Program-made: the position numbers and the translations under genes
Assembly (NCBI RefSeq): GCF_006542765.1
Contig: NZ_SKCD01000044.1
Location: 248,001-312,000, forward strand
DNA: 64,000 bases
Direction of reading: 5' to 3'
From: Paenibacillus luteus
GTDB lineage: Bacteria; Bacillota; Bacilli; Paenibacillales; Paenibacillaceae
In this document: positions 50,021 through 59,162 of the stretch, piece after piece
Layout: the number at the start of each line of letters is the position of its first letter
Position numbering within the stretch: the stretch's first letter is position 1
Notes under the pieces: generated by a model
Told to the model about the DNA's origin: nothing
Seen by the model: only the letters and a program-made list of their open reading frames with translations
Databases searched by the model: none

Positions 50021-51313
50021 ATGAAAAAGATAGTTAAAGGTATGATGATCACTGCTCTTGCAGCAACCGTGCTTGCAGGCTGCGGCAACAATGCGAACAG
50101 CACCGACAATGAAGGCGGTTCAACAGGAGGCGGAGAAGCAAAGAGCGTTAAGCTCAAAATGTTTATCGCTCAGCCAAGGTTCAAGGAACAATACGATAAA
50201 TATATCGCAGCTTTCGTAGCGAAAGAAAAAGCGGATAAAAATATCGATGTTTCTGTACAACTTGAAATGCCAACGTCCGATAATGCGGCTCAAATTTTAA
50301 AAACACGGCTTGCATCTAATGATGCGCCTGACATTTTTGCCCTGCATGCAACGAACGAGATTCCTTCTTACTATAAAGCAGGATACCTCGAAGATTTGTC
50401 CGATCAGCCTTTCGTTGGCAAATTGCTGGACAGCGTGAAGCCAGCAGTTACAACGAATGACGGTAAAGTTGTTGCAGTTCCTTTGGAGACGATCTCATGG
50501 GGTTACTTGTACAACAAAAAGATTTTCACGGAACAAGGCATTACGCCTCCAACAACATTGACGGAAATGAAAGCTGTAACTGAGAAGCTGAAAGCGAACA
50601 AAATTACGCCTTTCGTTCTTTCTTATAAAGAAGCATGGATTCCACAACTGCTGCTTCCGCTCGCAGCAGGCGCGCTAATTGAAACAGGCAACAAAGATTT
50701 CGTTGAACGCATGAACAAGGACGAAGGTTCATTTACAGAAATGAAGTCGATGTTCGACATCTTTGACCTGATTAATGCGAATGGTACTGATAAAGCTACC
50801 GAGGTCGGCGGAGATGATGGCGCAGCTGCTTTTGCTGCTGGCAAAGGCGCAATGTGGCTGCAAGGTCCATGGTACGCAGAAACGATTTTGAAAAACGATC
50901 CGAATATGGACTTCGGCGTAGCGCCATTGCCGATCAATGACAATCCGGACGCAACGCTTATCAACATGGGTGCTTCCACTTCCCTTGCGGTATCCAAAAC
51001 AACAAAAAACAAAGAAGTAGCGCTTGATTTCATTAACTATGTGCTCGATGATACGGCTTCCAACGATTTCTTCCAAAGCTTGAAATTCAACCCAATTTCA
51101 AACATTCACACGTATGACAGCTATCCTTGGGTCAACGATGCGATGGTGTACATCAAAGAAGGCAAAGCTTATCAAGAGCCTAAAATTCCTCAATCCGTAA
51201 AAGACGAGGTGGGCAAAGGCCTTCAAGCTTACTACGCTGGTCAATTGTCCCAAGATGACGTTCTTAAAGCGCTCGACAAGGCATGGCAGTCCTACAACAA
51301 AGTCAACAAATAA
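50021..51313 (+). CDS. sugar ABC transporter substrate-binding lipoprotein
   Basis: A 430-residue extracellular solute-binding protein of family 1. The signal peptide ends in the lipobox VLAGC (Cys at about 21), followed by a Gly/Asn/Ser-rich spacer. The fold starts at KSVKLKMFIAQPRFKEQYDK, and VGGDDGAAAFAAGKGAMWLQ with GPWYAETI lies in the late region. GGGAGG precedes the ATG. It is first in an operon with two permeases and follows the two-component genes that likely control it. A hairpin separates it from the permease genes. Confidence 0.94.
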   Translation: MKKIVKGMMITALAATVLAGCGNNANSTDNEGGSTGGGEAKSVKLKMFIAQPRFKEQYDKYIAAFVAKEKADKNIDVSVQLEMPTSDNAAQILKTRLASNDAPDIFALHATNEIPSYYKAGYLEDLSDQPFVGKLLDSVKPAVTTNDGKVVAVPLETISWGYLYNKKIFTEQGITPPTTLTEMKAVTEKLKANKITPFVLSYKEAWIPQLLLPLAAGALIETGNKDFVERMNKDEGSFTEMKSMFDIFDLINANGTDKATEVGGDDGAAAFAAGKGAMWLQGPWYAETILKNDPNMDFGVAPLPINDNPDATLINMGASTSLAVSKTTKNKEVALDFINYVLDDTASNDFFQSLKFNPISNIHTYDSYPWVNDAMVYIKEGKAYQEPKIPQSVKDEVGKGLQAYYAGQLSQDDVLKALDKAWQSYNKVNK

Positions 51314-51324
51314 GAGCATAAGGT

Positions 51325-51372
51325 AAGGGATGAAGAGGAGTCGAGAGTTCTTCTTCGCTTCATCCCTTTTTT
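51325..51372 (+). terminator. intra-operon hairpin after the binding-protein gene
   Basis: AAGGGATGAAG (51325-51335) and CTTCATCCCTT (51358-51368) pair perfectly and a T run follows. Partial termination here would give more binding protein than permease, a common arrangement. Confidence 0.75.
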
Positions 51373-51403
51373 ATTAGAGACACATAGGAGAGGGGCGGAT
51401 ACT

Positions 51404-52288
51404 GTGCCGACCAAGAGCTACAAAAAATACATCTCGCTGTTTACGTTTGTCGCGCCCGCATTTATTTTATATGCCGTCTTCCTGTTGATTCCGACGATAA
51501 GCGGAATGGTGTACAGCTTCACTGATTGGAACGGACTGAACAGAAACTACGACTTTATCGGCTTCGGCAACTTTGTCGAGGCGCTAACGGAGGACCCGGA
51601 TTTCGTAGGTTCATTGCTGTTTACGTTAAAATACGTCGTGTTTATGGTCGTTTTGCAAAATGTGTTCGCGCTGCTGTTGGCTGTATTCATTGAATCGCGC
51701 CGCAAAACGAAAGGCTTCTTCCGGACCATTTTCTTTATGCCGAACATGATCAGTACAATTATCAGTGCATTTATGTGGACTTTCGTATTCGCTCAGGTGC
51801 TGCCTCAGCTCGCAGAGAAAACAGCTTTGACTTTTCTAGACCAAGCATGGATTGGAGATCCGAAGGTCAGCTTCTTCTCCATTCTAACCGTATCGTTATG
51901 GAACGGTGTCGGCTACATGATGATCATCTACTTGGCGGGTCTGCAAGGCGTGCCGCAAAGCTTGAAGGAAGCGGCGAGAATCGATGGTGCTAATGCATTC
52001 CAAACGTTCCGCAATGTGACGCTGCCCATGATTACTCATGCCATTACGATTTGTTTCTTCCTTACGCTCAATGGCGCCTTCAAGGTGTTTGAAGTCGTTT
52101 ATGGCTTAACTGGCGGGGGCCCTGGCCGAAGCACTCAGGTCATTACGATGAATATTTACGAAGAAGCGTTCTCCAACAACTTCCGTTATGGCTATGCCAG
52201 CGCGAAATCGGTTATTTTGTTTATCATTATTCTGATTTTTACGTTTATTCAAATTCAAGTGATGAAGAGAAGAGAGGTGGAAGCATGA
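51404..52288 (+). CDS. sugar ABC transporter permease (MalF/UgpA type)
   Basis: A 294-residue, six-segment membrane permease. The EAA loop is KEAARIDGANAFQTFRNVTL, and GLTGGGPGRSTQVITMNIYE is the conserved late loop of the family. It starts with GTG, preceded by GGAGAGGGG at an 8-base distance. Its last four bases overlap the start of the partner permease (ATGA). The first residues (PTKSYKKYISLFTFVAPAFI) lead straight into TMS1. Confidence 0.94.
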   Translation: MPTKSYKKYISLFTFVAPAFILYAVFLLIPTISGMVYSFTDWNGLNRNYDFIGFGNFVEALTEDPDFVGSLLFTLKYVVFMVVLQNVFALLLAVFIESRRKTKGFFRTIFFMPNMISTIISAFMWTFVFAQVLPQLAEKTALTFLDQAWIGDPKVSFFSILTVSLWNGVGYMMIIYLAGLQGVPQSLKEAARIDGANAFQTFRNVTLPMITHAITICFFLTLNGAFKVFEVVYGLTGGGPGRSTQVITMNIYEEAFSNNFRYGYASAKSVILFIIILIFTFIQIQVMKRREVEA

Positions 52289-53112
52289 GGCAAAACAAGG
52301 CATCCTCCATTCTGATTACGGTCATTCTGTCCATTGGGGCGGCAATCTCTTTCTTTCCTATTTATCTGGCGATTATTAACTCTTTCAAAACGCAGGGAGA
52401 AATGTTCAAATCGTTCATTTCTTTGCCAACCAAGCTTCATTTCAACAACTATGCAGATGCTTTTAATCAAATTAATTTATTGAACAGCACGGTGAACTCC
52501 ATTGTCATTTCGGTCATCGGAATCGGCGGGATCGTTTTTTGTGCCGCATTGGCCGGTTATAAGCTTTCCAGAACGAGCGGCAAAATCAGCAGTTTTATTT
52601 TCTTCTTGTTTATTGCTTCCATGCTCGTTCCGTTTCATTCGATCATGATCCCATTGACTAGAATGGCCAAAGCCTTGTCCGTTCAAGGCAGCACGTATGG
52701 GCTTGCAATCATATACATTGGGCTTGGCGTCAACATGGCGATTTTCCTCTACCATGGATTTGTAAAGTCGATCCCGAGAGAGCTAGAGGAAGCTGCGCAA
52801 ATTGACGGCTGCAATGAATACCAAACGTTTTTCAAAATTATTTTTCCACTGCTCGTACCGATCACAGTAACGATCTCCATCCTTGATTTTCTTTGGATAT
52901 GGAATGACTTCCTGCTGCCGCTCCTTATGCTTACGGATACCAGTAACTATACGTTAATCCTGTCCACGAATACACTGTTCGGCGAATACAACAAGGAATG
53001 GTCGCTTATCCTGGCTGCGCTAGTGCTGACTGCGATTCCGGTGATCATCATCTATTCATTTTTCCAACGATTCATCATGCACGGGATTGCTGAGGGCGCG
53101 GTCAAAGGATAA
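52285..53112 (+). CDS. sugar ABC transporter permease (MalG type)
   Basis: A 275-residue, six-segment permease. The EAA loop is LEEAAQIDGCNEYQTFFKII and the C-terminus FQRFIMHGIAEGAVKG is typical of the family. It is translationally coupled to the first permease. As in the operon at 24156, no ATPase gene is present, which implies use of a shared MsmX-like ATPase encoded elsewhere. Confidence 0.94.
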   Translation: MRQNKASSILITVILSIGAAISFFPIYLAIINSFKTQGEMFKSFISLPTKLHFNNYADAFNQINLLNSTVNSIVISVIGIGGIVFCAALAGYKLSRTSGKISSFIFFLFIASMLVPFHSIMIPLTRMAKALSVQGSTYGLAIIYIGLGVNMAIFLYHGFVKSIPRELEEAAQIDGCNEYQTFFKIIFPLLVPITVTISILDFLWIWNDFLLPLLMLTDTSNYTLILSTNTLFGEYNKEWSLILAALVLTAIPVIIIYSFFQRFIMHGIAEGAVKG

Positions 53113-53175
53113 CAGCAAGACAGGCTGCCGAAGTGCTTGCCTATTAATAACTTTCACCATTTAGTTTATAATGAA

Positions 53176-53207
53176 AAGGCTGATACAAGGAGACTTGTGT
53201 CAGTCTT
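53176..53207 (+). terminator. terminator-like hairpin after the ABC operon
   Basis: AAGGCTGATACAAG (53176-53189) and CTTGTGTCAGTCTT (53194-53207) pair at 12 of 14 positions plus G-T pairs, followed by ATTTGTATT. Confidence 0.6.
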
Positions 53208-53258
53208 ATTTGTATTCGCTAGGGAAGAGGAAAATAAGGAAATTGAATACTCATTAAC

Positions 53259-53336
53259 TTGACGTAACTTAATAACTTATGTAATATTACTTACGTAAAG
53301 TAACTAGGTAATTGAATAAAGACATCTGATGTCTTT
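53259..53336 (+). promoter_or_regulatory. promoter and palindromes before the luciferase-like gene
   Basis: TTGACG (53259-53264), a 17-base spacer and TAATAT (53282-53287). Downstream is a TTACTT...AAGTAA dyad around 53286-53302. A perfect dyad AAAGACATC-T-GATGTCTTT (53318-53336) encloses the proposed start codon. Confidence 0.5.
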
Positions 53337-54489
53337 GCATATAAAAGCAATGAAAGCGGTGTTTATCATCAAAGAGGAATTACAGAAAGAAGCTGCACGG
53401 CCGGGAGAAAGTGTTGAGCCATTTGAATTTGGCATTTATACGCTCGGTGATCTCAGTATGAATCCGGTTACTGGTCAATCCATAAGCCCGAGAGACCGCA
53501 TGAAAGAAATCGTAGAGGCGGCGAAGTTGGCGGACGAAGCGGGTATTGATTTATTTGGCGTTGGAGAGCATCATCGTTTGGACTTCGTAGTAACCTCTCC
53601 ACCTGTCGTATTGGCAGCAATTGCCCAAGCCACCAAGCGCATTCGCTTAACTAGCGCGACTACAGTGCTGGGAACTTCCGATCCGGTTAGGGTATTTGAG
53701 GATTTTGCAACCTTGGACTTGCTATCCGATGGCCGGGCGGAAATCATTGCCGGGCGCGGCGCATATGTGGAATCATTTCCTTTGTTTGGCTATGAGCTTA
53801 GTGAGTATAAACAGCTGTTTAATGAAAAAATCAAGCTGCTGCTGGAGCTGGGCGAAGCGGATAGAACGACTTGGAACGGCAGTTATCGCTCGGCTCTTCT
53901 AGATGCTGAAATCGCTCCGCGGCCGCTGCAGCCGCGATTGCCTGTATGGGTTGGCGTCGGAGGCACACCTCAGAGTGCTGAGCTTGCGGGTACGCTCGGC
54001 ACTGGTATGGCACTTGCAATTCTTGGCGGTGATCCTTCGTATTTCAAGCCGTTGGTTGACGTGTATCGGACAGCCGGCATACAGGCAGGTCATGATCTGA
54101 AGTCGCTGAAAGTCGCGATTACAAGTCATAGCTATATTGCTGCAACAACCGAACAGGCCAAGGATGAATATTATCCCTATTATGCCTATTATTTAGAAAA
54201 CTTCATGGGCGGAAACGCCAGAGGCGAGCAACTGACCAGAGAGCGCTTCGAGCAACTGGCCAGCCCAATCAATGCGCTTGCGGTAGGAAGTCCCGAGCAA
54301 ATTATCGAGAAGATTTTGGCGCAGCATGAGATTTTTGGACATCACCGGTTTATGGCACAATTCGATATAGGCGGAATTCCCTTCTCGAAGGTTGCGACTT
54401 CGATCGAGCTGCTAGCCACAAAGGTTGCACCTGTCGTGCGGAGAGAGATCAGGAATGCAGCGATTAATAGAGCCCATCAGAATAAATAA
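53329..54489 (+). CDS. LLM class flavin-dependent oxidoreductase (luciferase-like)
   Basis: A 386-residue FMN or F420-dependent monooxygenase-like TIM barrel. From about residue 33, FEFGIYTLGDLSMNPVTGQS, ADEAGIDLFGVGEHHRLDFV and RIRLTSATTVLGTSDPVRVF are typical of the family. About 30 residues precede the conserved region. Neither ATG (53329, or 53350 in frame) has a recognisable ribosome binding site, so the start is uncertain. It is a single gene with its own promoter between an ABC operon and a terminator. Substrate unknown. Confidence 0.88.
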   Translation: MSLHIKAMKAVFIIKEELQKEAARPGESVEPFEFGIYTLGDLSMNPVTGQSISPRDRMKEIVEAAKLADEAGIDLFGVGEHHRLDFVVTSPPVVLAAIAQATKRIRLTSATTVLGTSDPVRVFEDFATLDLLSDGRAEIIAGRGAYVESFPLFGYELSEYKQLFNEKIKLLLELGEADRTTWNGSYRSALLDAEIAPRPLQPRLPVWVGVGGTPQSAELAGTLGTGMALAILGGDPSYFKPLVDVYRTAGIQAGHDLKSLKVAITSHSYIAATTEQAKDEYYPYYAYYLENFMGGNARGEQLTRERFEQLASPINALAVGSPEQIIEKILAQHEIFGHHRFMAQFDIGGIPFSKVATSIELLATKVAPVVRREIRNAAINRAHQNK

Positions 54490-54551
54490 TGTGCAATAAG
54501 AGAAAAAATGGTCCCGGTCATTCATGCACGGGGTTGCTATACGTATGATTA

Positions 54552-54584
54552 GGTTAGCCAGCATGCCTGGTTGGCCTTTTTTAT
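54552..54584 (+). terminator. terminator after the luciferase-like gene
   Basis: GGTTAGCCAG (54552-54561) pairs with CTGGTTGGCC (54567-54576) using three G-T pairs, followed by a run of T. Confidence 0.7.
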
Positions 54585-54714
54585 ATTTTGAAACAAGCTG
54601 TTTTGGGCTAAAGGATTTGTTTTATCAGTTGGTTTTATTTGACATAAGAGGGGAGTTGCGCAATGATTTAATGATACACGAATTGTGAATCGTTTAAACT
54701 CGAAAGGAGATATC

Positions 54715-55173
54715 ATGGTTCTAGATGACAAAGGTTATAAAGTTAGTCATCCTTCACAGCTGCCAACATTAATATCGATCGGCTTCTCAACGGCTCTCAT
54801 CATTTACAGTTTGATTAAGTCCAACGACTATACTCATTTTTTATCCTATTTTTCATACATAGCTATTACCATTTGCCTTACCGGTATGGGTTTGACCCTC
54901 TATCGAAGCTTTAAGAAGCCATTCAAGATAAAGCTACATAGGGAATCCCTCTTTTTAAATGGGATGACAATTAAAGCGGAAAACATTAAAGCTATTTATA
55001 TCATGGGATACTTCAAGCCTGTGATTGGTATAAAAACGACAGGGGAATTCATGGTTCCTTTTAAGCTGAGTTTTAGGTATTTGGAGGAGGAAATTCAAGG
55101 AATAACCGCAATAAAGGCGTGGGCAAAAGAAAATCAAATCAAAGTGACGCTTCAAGGCTTTATGACGAAATGA
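54715..55173 (+). CDS. uncharacterised membrane protein
   Basis: A 152-residue protein with two membrane segments at about 15-35 (LISIGFSTALIIYSLIK) and 42-62 (SYIAITICLTGMGLTL). A soluble domain of about 90 residues rich in beta strands follows, reminiscent of PH-like YcxB/bPH membrane proteins. AAGGAG lies 5 bases before the ATG. The coding sequence is visibly more AT-rich than its neighbours, which may indicate later acquisition. Function not recognised. Confidence 0.65.
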   Translation: MVLDDKGYKVSHPSQLPTLISIGFSTALIIYSLIKSNDYTHFLSYFSYIAITICLTGMGLTLYRSFKKPFKIKLHRESLFLNGMTIKAENIKAIYIMGYFKPVIGIKTTGEFMVPFKLSFRYLEEEIQGITAIKAWAKENQIKVTLQGFMTK

Positions 55174-55215
55174 TTGGCTGGTTGTACAAAATATCTCCTG
55201 ATTGGGGAAGCAAAA

Positions 55216-55680
55216 TTGGCGGAGAATCGTATTGAAGTTAAAAATATAAGAAGCGAGTATTGCACGGATGAGCATTTAGGTATCGTTATTGACGATGTTC
55301 CATTAGATATATTGCTCCATCGCGTTTATCCTGACAAACAGGTTCTTGGTCTTATTCCTACTATATTGAATTGGGTTCATGATCTAGAACAGAGGTCATT
55401 CCTTTTAAGCAGATACCAATCCTCTAAAGAGATAGAAACCATTCCTATTCTAATGTGTCCGGATGATTGCGATTTATGGTGCACATTAATCATTGCTGAG
55501 GTTGCTAAACAAGGAGAGCTCATCGTTTGGCGGAGAATCGGCCGTGATCAGAGTACAGGGCTAGATCTGTTGGGTGGCTATCAGGCAATTGGTTCGGAAG
55601 TGGAATGGCTGGAGAGCGTGCCGCAGATGACGTTTAAAGAAGCGGAGTATTACGTTCAAATGAATAAAATATTCAAATAA
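55216..55680 (+). CDS. uncharacterised protein
   Basis: A 154-residue soluble protein. Notable stretches are RSEYCTDEHLGIVIDDVPLD, ILMCPDDCDLWCTLIIAEV and VEWLESVPQMTFKEAEYYV. The TTG at 55216 is chosen because GGGGAAG lies 5 bases upstream; the frame is open back to 55174. Similar acidic proteins of this length occur as unannotated single genes in Bacillota and actinobacteria, as far as I recall. It follows the membrane protein gene by 42 bases and may be co-transcribed. Function unknown. Confidence 0.55.
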   Translation: MAENRIEVKNIRSEYCTDEHLGIVIDDVPLDILLHRVYPDKQVLGLIPTILNWVHDLEQRSFLLSRYQSSKEIETIPILMCPDDCDLWCTLIIAEVAKQGELIVWRRIGRDQSTGLDLLGGYQAIGSEVEWLESVPQMTFKEAEYYVQMNKIFK

Positions 55681-55757
55681 AATCAATTTCACCATACCTA
55701 CTAGGGATGATGAAATGGTACAATTATAGGAAAATGGACAGATGAGGGAGAGGCGTA

Positions 55758-56075
55758 ATGGAAGCTTCCAAACTAGATGGGTTAAGGCAAGGGATTGATC
55801 AATTGGACGAGGAAATTATTTCCTTGCTGGCAAAACGGTTTCAATTAACGGAAGAAGTGGGTATCTATAAAGCAATGAATCAGCTTGCGGCGCAGGACTC
55901 AGGCCGTGAATCCAAGCAATTTGAAAAGATTAAAAGGATCGCAGCCAGCAAAGAGCTGGACCCGGAATATGCCGTAGCCATTTACAGATGTTTGATGGAT
56001 GTCGTCATTTCACGGCATAAAGATATTGAACAAGCCTATACGCAAAACGATTCAATGGAAAAAATAGAAGCCTGA
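55758..56075 (+). CDS. chorismate mutase, AroQ (helical) type
   Basis: A 105-residue, all-helical monofunctional enzyme that converts chorismate to prephenate, the first step toward Phe and Tyr. LDGLRQGIDQLDEEIISLLA then KRFQLTEEVGIYKAMNQ form helix 1, with the catalytic Arg, second Arg and Lys. QDSGRESKQFEKIKRIA gives the helix-2 Arg-Glu pair. GAGGGAGAGG precedes the ATG. It is not next to aromatic amino-acid genes here, so it may be an additional or stand-alone copy. No signal peptide. Confidence 0.88.
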   Translation: MEASKLDGLRQGIDQLDEEIISLLAKRFQLTEEVGIYKAMNQLAAQDSGRESKQFEKIKRIAASKELDPEYAVAIYRCLMDVVISRHKDIEQAYTQNDSMEKIEA

Positions 56076-56112
56076 TCCCATACTTTTTGTCTCGCTGAGA
56101 AGGAGGACAACG

Positions 56113-56877
56113 ATGATCGTATACGAGAAGGAAGATTCTTTCATCCTCATAGCACAGCATGATCACGCGCGCATATCCGGCGACCTTGTTAGCGCTTGGC
56201 AAGGAGAGTTGTTTCATAGCGCTGAGCGCAGAGATGAGCTTGCTTGTGCCGCGTATGAGCATGACAGCAGTTGGATAGAGCTCGACCGAATTCCGCTTTG
56301 GAATGATGCGGCAAATGCTCCGTTTTCTTTCCGTGATTTTCCGGGCAACATCAGGTTTACTTTTTACTCCAAAGGGCTGGACCGTGTGCAGGAAACAAAT
56401 GAATATGCTGCCTTGCTGGGCAGTATTCTCTATACGACGCTTGCCGAGAGATTCAGAAACGAGGATACGATTCCGTTTGTGGAAAGGGAATTCTCGCGTC
56501 AGAGCTCGATTATTGAGCAGTTAGGGCTGGATGTGAAGCTGCTTCAACTGCATGCCAAGGCGCTGCTGCTATGTGATGAGCTGTCTTTATTTGTTTGCAT
56601 GGAGCAGCCGGGCACACCGCGTCAAAATTACGAGTGGTTCGCCAAAGGGTTTCCTTACTGGTTCGATCGTTCAGGGCAAACCTCTTTGCTCGCTGATTGG
56701 AAGGGGCCGAATATCATTGAACTGGATCCGTTTCCATTCAGTAAAGCGGTGGATACGTCTCTTTGGTATAAAGAGGTAAGCAAGGCTTCAATCACCAAGT
56801 CTGGCGTCGCCGCAGCTTACCAGGATGAAGAGACTAGGGAGCATAAGCTGCGATTTCAACCGAAACGGGAAGAGTAA
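56113..56877 (+). CDS. DUF3891 family protein
   Basis: A 254-residue cytoplasmic protein. The N-terminal IAQHDHARISGDLVSAWQGE and the AAYEHDSSWIELDRIP segment, with His and Asp residues, recall a metal-dependent HD-like arrangement and match the DUF3891 family as I remember it. GAAGGAGG precedes the ATG. It starts 37 bases after the chorismate mutase and probably shares its transcript. No biochemical function is established to my knowledge. Confidence 0.75.
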   Translation: MIVYEKEDSFILIAQHDHARISGDLVSAWQGELFHSAERRDELACAAYEHDSSWIELDRIPLWNDAANAPFSFRDFPGNIRFTFYSKGLDRVQETNEYAALLGSILYTTLAERFRNEDTIPFVEREFSRQSSIIEQLGLDVKLLQLHAKALLLCDELSLFVCMEQPGTPRQNYEWFAKGFPYWFDRSGQTSLLADWKGPNIIELDPFPFSKAVDTSLWYKEVSKASITKSGVAAAYQDEETREHKLRFQPKREE

Positions 56878-56892
56878 GAAACCATAGGAAAT

Positions 56893-56926
56893 AGGCTCCG
56901 TCTGATAAAGGCGGCAGCCTTTTTTG
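56893..56926. terminator. terminator between DUF3891 and ger genes
   Basis: AGGCTCCGTC (56893-56902) pairs with GGCGGCAGCCT (56910-56920) with a one-base bulge, followed by a T run. It may also serve the convergent ger operon. Confidence 0.6.
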
Positions 56927-56940
56927 TATTTAGACACTGC

Positions 56941-58065
56941 TTACTTGACAGGACCCATAGCAGCTATGGAGAGCTCCACTTTAATGTTTACAACTGCGTG
57001 GGAGAAAGCTTCGGGCCAATCCTCTTCCACCTTAATGTACTGCTTATATTGCTTAGCTCTTGCATATACGCCAAGGCCTATGGGATCTAGCCTATGCTTC
57101 TGCATTTTTTGAATCAGTCCCTCTATTTGCTTCTCCATAAGAGCAGAAGCTTGCTTCTCCAGTTTCTTCGCGTCTTGTGCTACATTAACAGGAAAGAGAT
57201 GTTCGGAGAGGCCGATCTTGGTTTTAATATGGATGTCGAATGTAAATCTTCCATTCTCATATCCAGATTTAATTTTCGTTTTCAGTTTTCCCCCTGTGAA
57301 GCTCAGCATGTCGGTCTCGAATGGACCTTTAAGCGGCTTACCGGGTATTCGGTACGACATACTGAAACCGGGGTCCGCCTGCTTTTGCAAAATACTGAGC
57401 AATACGGTTTCCTGTGCGTTTAAGGACATCGCATATTTGCCCTTAGCATTGAGCAATGCCGAGCCTTTTAACTGGACTTGTTTGTTTGTGATTTTAATTT
57501 CAGCTATATAGGGGGTAACACCTTTATCAAAAAATTGACGGTGCAGTTCTTGAGCTGTTGTGGAGTAGGTTTCAGATCTTTTGGTCTTTGTATCTACCAT
57601 GCCCCGGAGCAAGATCGGCATGAGCGGCTGATCCGGCGGGTTTAAGTAAATGACATCTTTCACCTGACCGTCTACGGCGATCATCCGGTCTGTAATTGTA
57701 TTTCTTGCATCGCGAAACAGCACGTCAAGCATGGCGAACCAATCCTCTTGCTGCAGCAGGCGTCTGCCAAGCAAAATAACTTGATAATTACGTCCTTGGA
57801 TGGTACCGGCAGTTTGAGCATCTTGAAAGGATCTGGATTGGCGAAGCGATTCAGCGGTTCCTGCAATCTCTTGGCTTTTTTTCTTAATGTTTTTGCTGAA
57901 AACGGGGACGGTGCCGTAAAAATGAAATTTGTCGTTCTTGTCTAGATCCATGCCAAGAGCGAGCGGTGTTGCTGCATTTTCCAAATATAACTGATCACTG
58001 CACGCGGAGGCAAAGATACTTGCAGCAGCAAGAATAGCGCAAACGTAAATAGTGGTCCGTCTCAT
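56941..58065 (-). CDS. Ger(x)C family spore germination lipoprotein (C subunit)
   Basis: A 374-residue lipoprotein. The signal peptide MRRTTIYVCAILAAASIFAS is followed by a lipobox Cys at about residue 22 (ASACS). The body matches the GerAC/GerBC/GerKC family, with AATPLALGMDLDKNDKFHFY near the N-terminus and an ILLGRRLLQQEDWFAMLDVL segment typical of domain 1. C subunits sit on the outer face of the spore inner membrane and are needed for nutrient germinant response. It is third in the operon; its start overlaps the stop of the B subunit gene by four bases. Confidence 0.92.
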   Translation of the reverse strand: MRRTTIYVCAILAAASIFASACSDQLYLENAATPLALGMDLDKNDKFHFYGTVPVFSKNIKKKSQEIAGTAESLRQSRSFQDAQTAGTIQGRNYQVILLGRRLLQQEDWFAMLDVLFRDARNTITDRMIAVDGQVKDVIYLNPPDQPLMPILLRGMVDTKTKRSETYSTTAQELHRQFFDKGVTPYIAEIKITNKQVQLKGSALLNAKGKYAMSLNAQETVLLSILQKQADPGFSMSYRIPGKPLKGPFETDMLSFTGGKLKTKIKSGYENGRFTFDIHIKTKIGLSEHLFPVNVAQDAKKLEKQASALMEKQIEGLIQKMQKHRLDPIGLGVYARAKQYKQYIKVEEDWPEAFSHAVVNIKVELSIAAMGPVK

Positions 58066-59162
58066 GAGGCAGCCCTCCGGTGAAATCGCTTATACAGTGT
58101 TAAATAAACGAGCAGTAGACTCGGCAGGATATACTCTATGCAAAAACCGAAACGAGCAAGCCATAATTCAATTTTATCGCTTTGATTATACGTGGGCAGG
58201 TAGAAAAAAGTACCGATCGCAAGCACAATGACCAATGCACGAAGCGGAAAACGATGGTCGCTTAAACCAAACACCTGACTAATGCAGAAGGATGCAATAT
58301 ACATGCAAGGAATCCACACTAAAGAAAATACGAATAAATAAAAGGAGATAAACGGAATCTCGATTCGCTCAATAAAACGAAATTCAATCGTTTTCAATAT
58401 ACTGATGATGGGGTCATTAAAGACAGTGCTTTCATGAGGGCTATAATAAATGAAGCATATCGTTGTGATGAAAATATAGACAGACATGGTTATCGAATTT
58501 GATATAACAAGAGCGCTAACAGCCTTTTCTTTTTTTTGCAAATAAGGGTACAAAATAAATACGGCAATGATGCCAAGACTGGGGTAGATCGTTGCTTTCA
58601 CAGCTGTTAAAACAGGCAGAAAACCGTCTTTGAAGAGAGGCAGCAAGTTCAGCCAATGAGCATATTTTAAGGTGAATAAATAAACAAACGGCAGCCAGCA
58701 GGAAATAACCGTCACCAGCTCGGCATATCTTCCTAGTATACGAGGGCCGCCCAAGGCGATTTTGTAGGCGGGAAATAAGAGCAGAATCATCAACACATAA
58801 CCTTGTGTGTTCGGCATGAGCCATGTTTTAACAATAAGGATGGCGCGAACCAGTCCGTCATACATCAGGTGCAGGAAATAGAATGCCAGCAGCAGGGAAA
58901 AGCCTTTTGCGACCCATGCTCCCATCGTTTTGGATAAGGTATCGTATAGCGATTTCTCCGAGCTTTTTCTCATGACCATAATAATGATATAACCGCATAG
59001 AAGATTCAGCAAATAGCCGAGAGGAAGGGCGAGCAAGCCATCCGTACCAGCGGCTTCCGCCAGCTTTCTTGGCAAGGAGAGTACCGCTACACTGATCTGA
59101 ATACCGGAAATAATAAAAATAAACTGCATGGACGTAATACTGTTTTTTTCCGTATTGATCAA
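58062..59162 (-). CDS. GerAB/GerKB-type spore germination permease (B subunit)
   Basis: A 366-residue integral membrane protein with about ten membrane segments, of the amino acid/polyamine permease-like GerB family (endospore germination permease). The N-terminal MQFIFIISGIQISVAVLSLP is characteristic. B subunits bind the nutrient germinant. Both ends overlap neighbouring genes by four bases, so translation of the operon is coupled. Confidence 0.92.
   Translation of the reverse strand: MINTEKNSITSMQFIFIISGIQISVAVLSLPRKLAEAAGTDGLLALPLGYLLNLLCGYIIIMVMRKSSEKSLYDTLSKTMGAWVAKGFSLLLAFYFLHLMYDGLVRAILIVKTWLMPNTQGYVLMILLLFPAYKIALGGPRILGRYAELVTVISCWLPFVYLFTLKYAHWLNLLPLFKDGFLPVLTAVKATIYPSLGIIAVFILYPYLQKKEKAVSALVISNSITMSVYIFITTICFIYYSPHESTVFNDPIISILKTIEFRFIERIEIPFISFYLFVFSLVWIPCMYIASFCISQVFGLSDHRFPLRALVIVLAIGTFFYLPTYNQSDKIELWLARFGFCIEYILPSLLLVYLTLYKRFHRRAAS

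Noticed and set aside
53318..53336. Palindrome considered as an insertion-sequence end
   Set aside because: No transposase gene, no second terminal repeat and no target duplication nearby.
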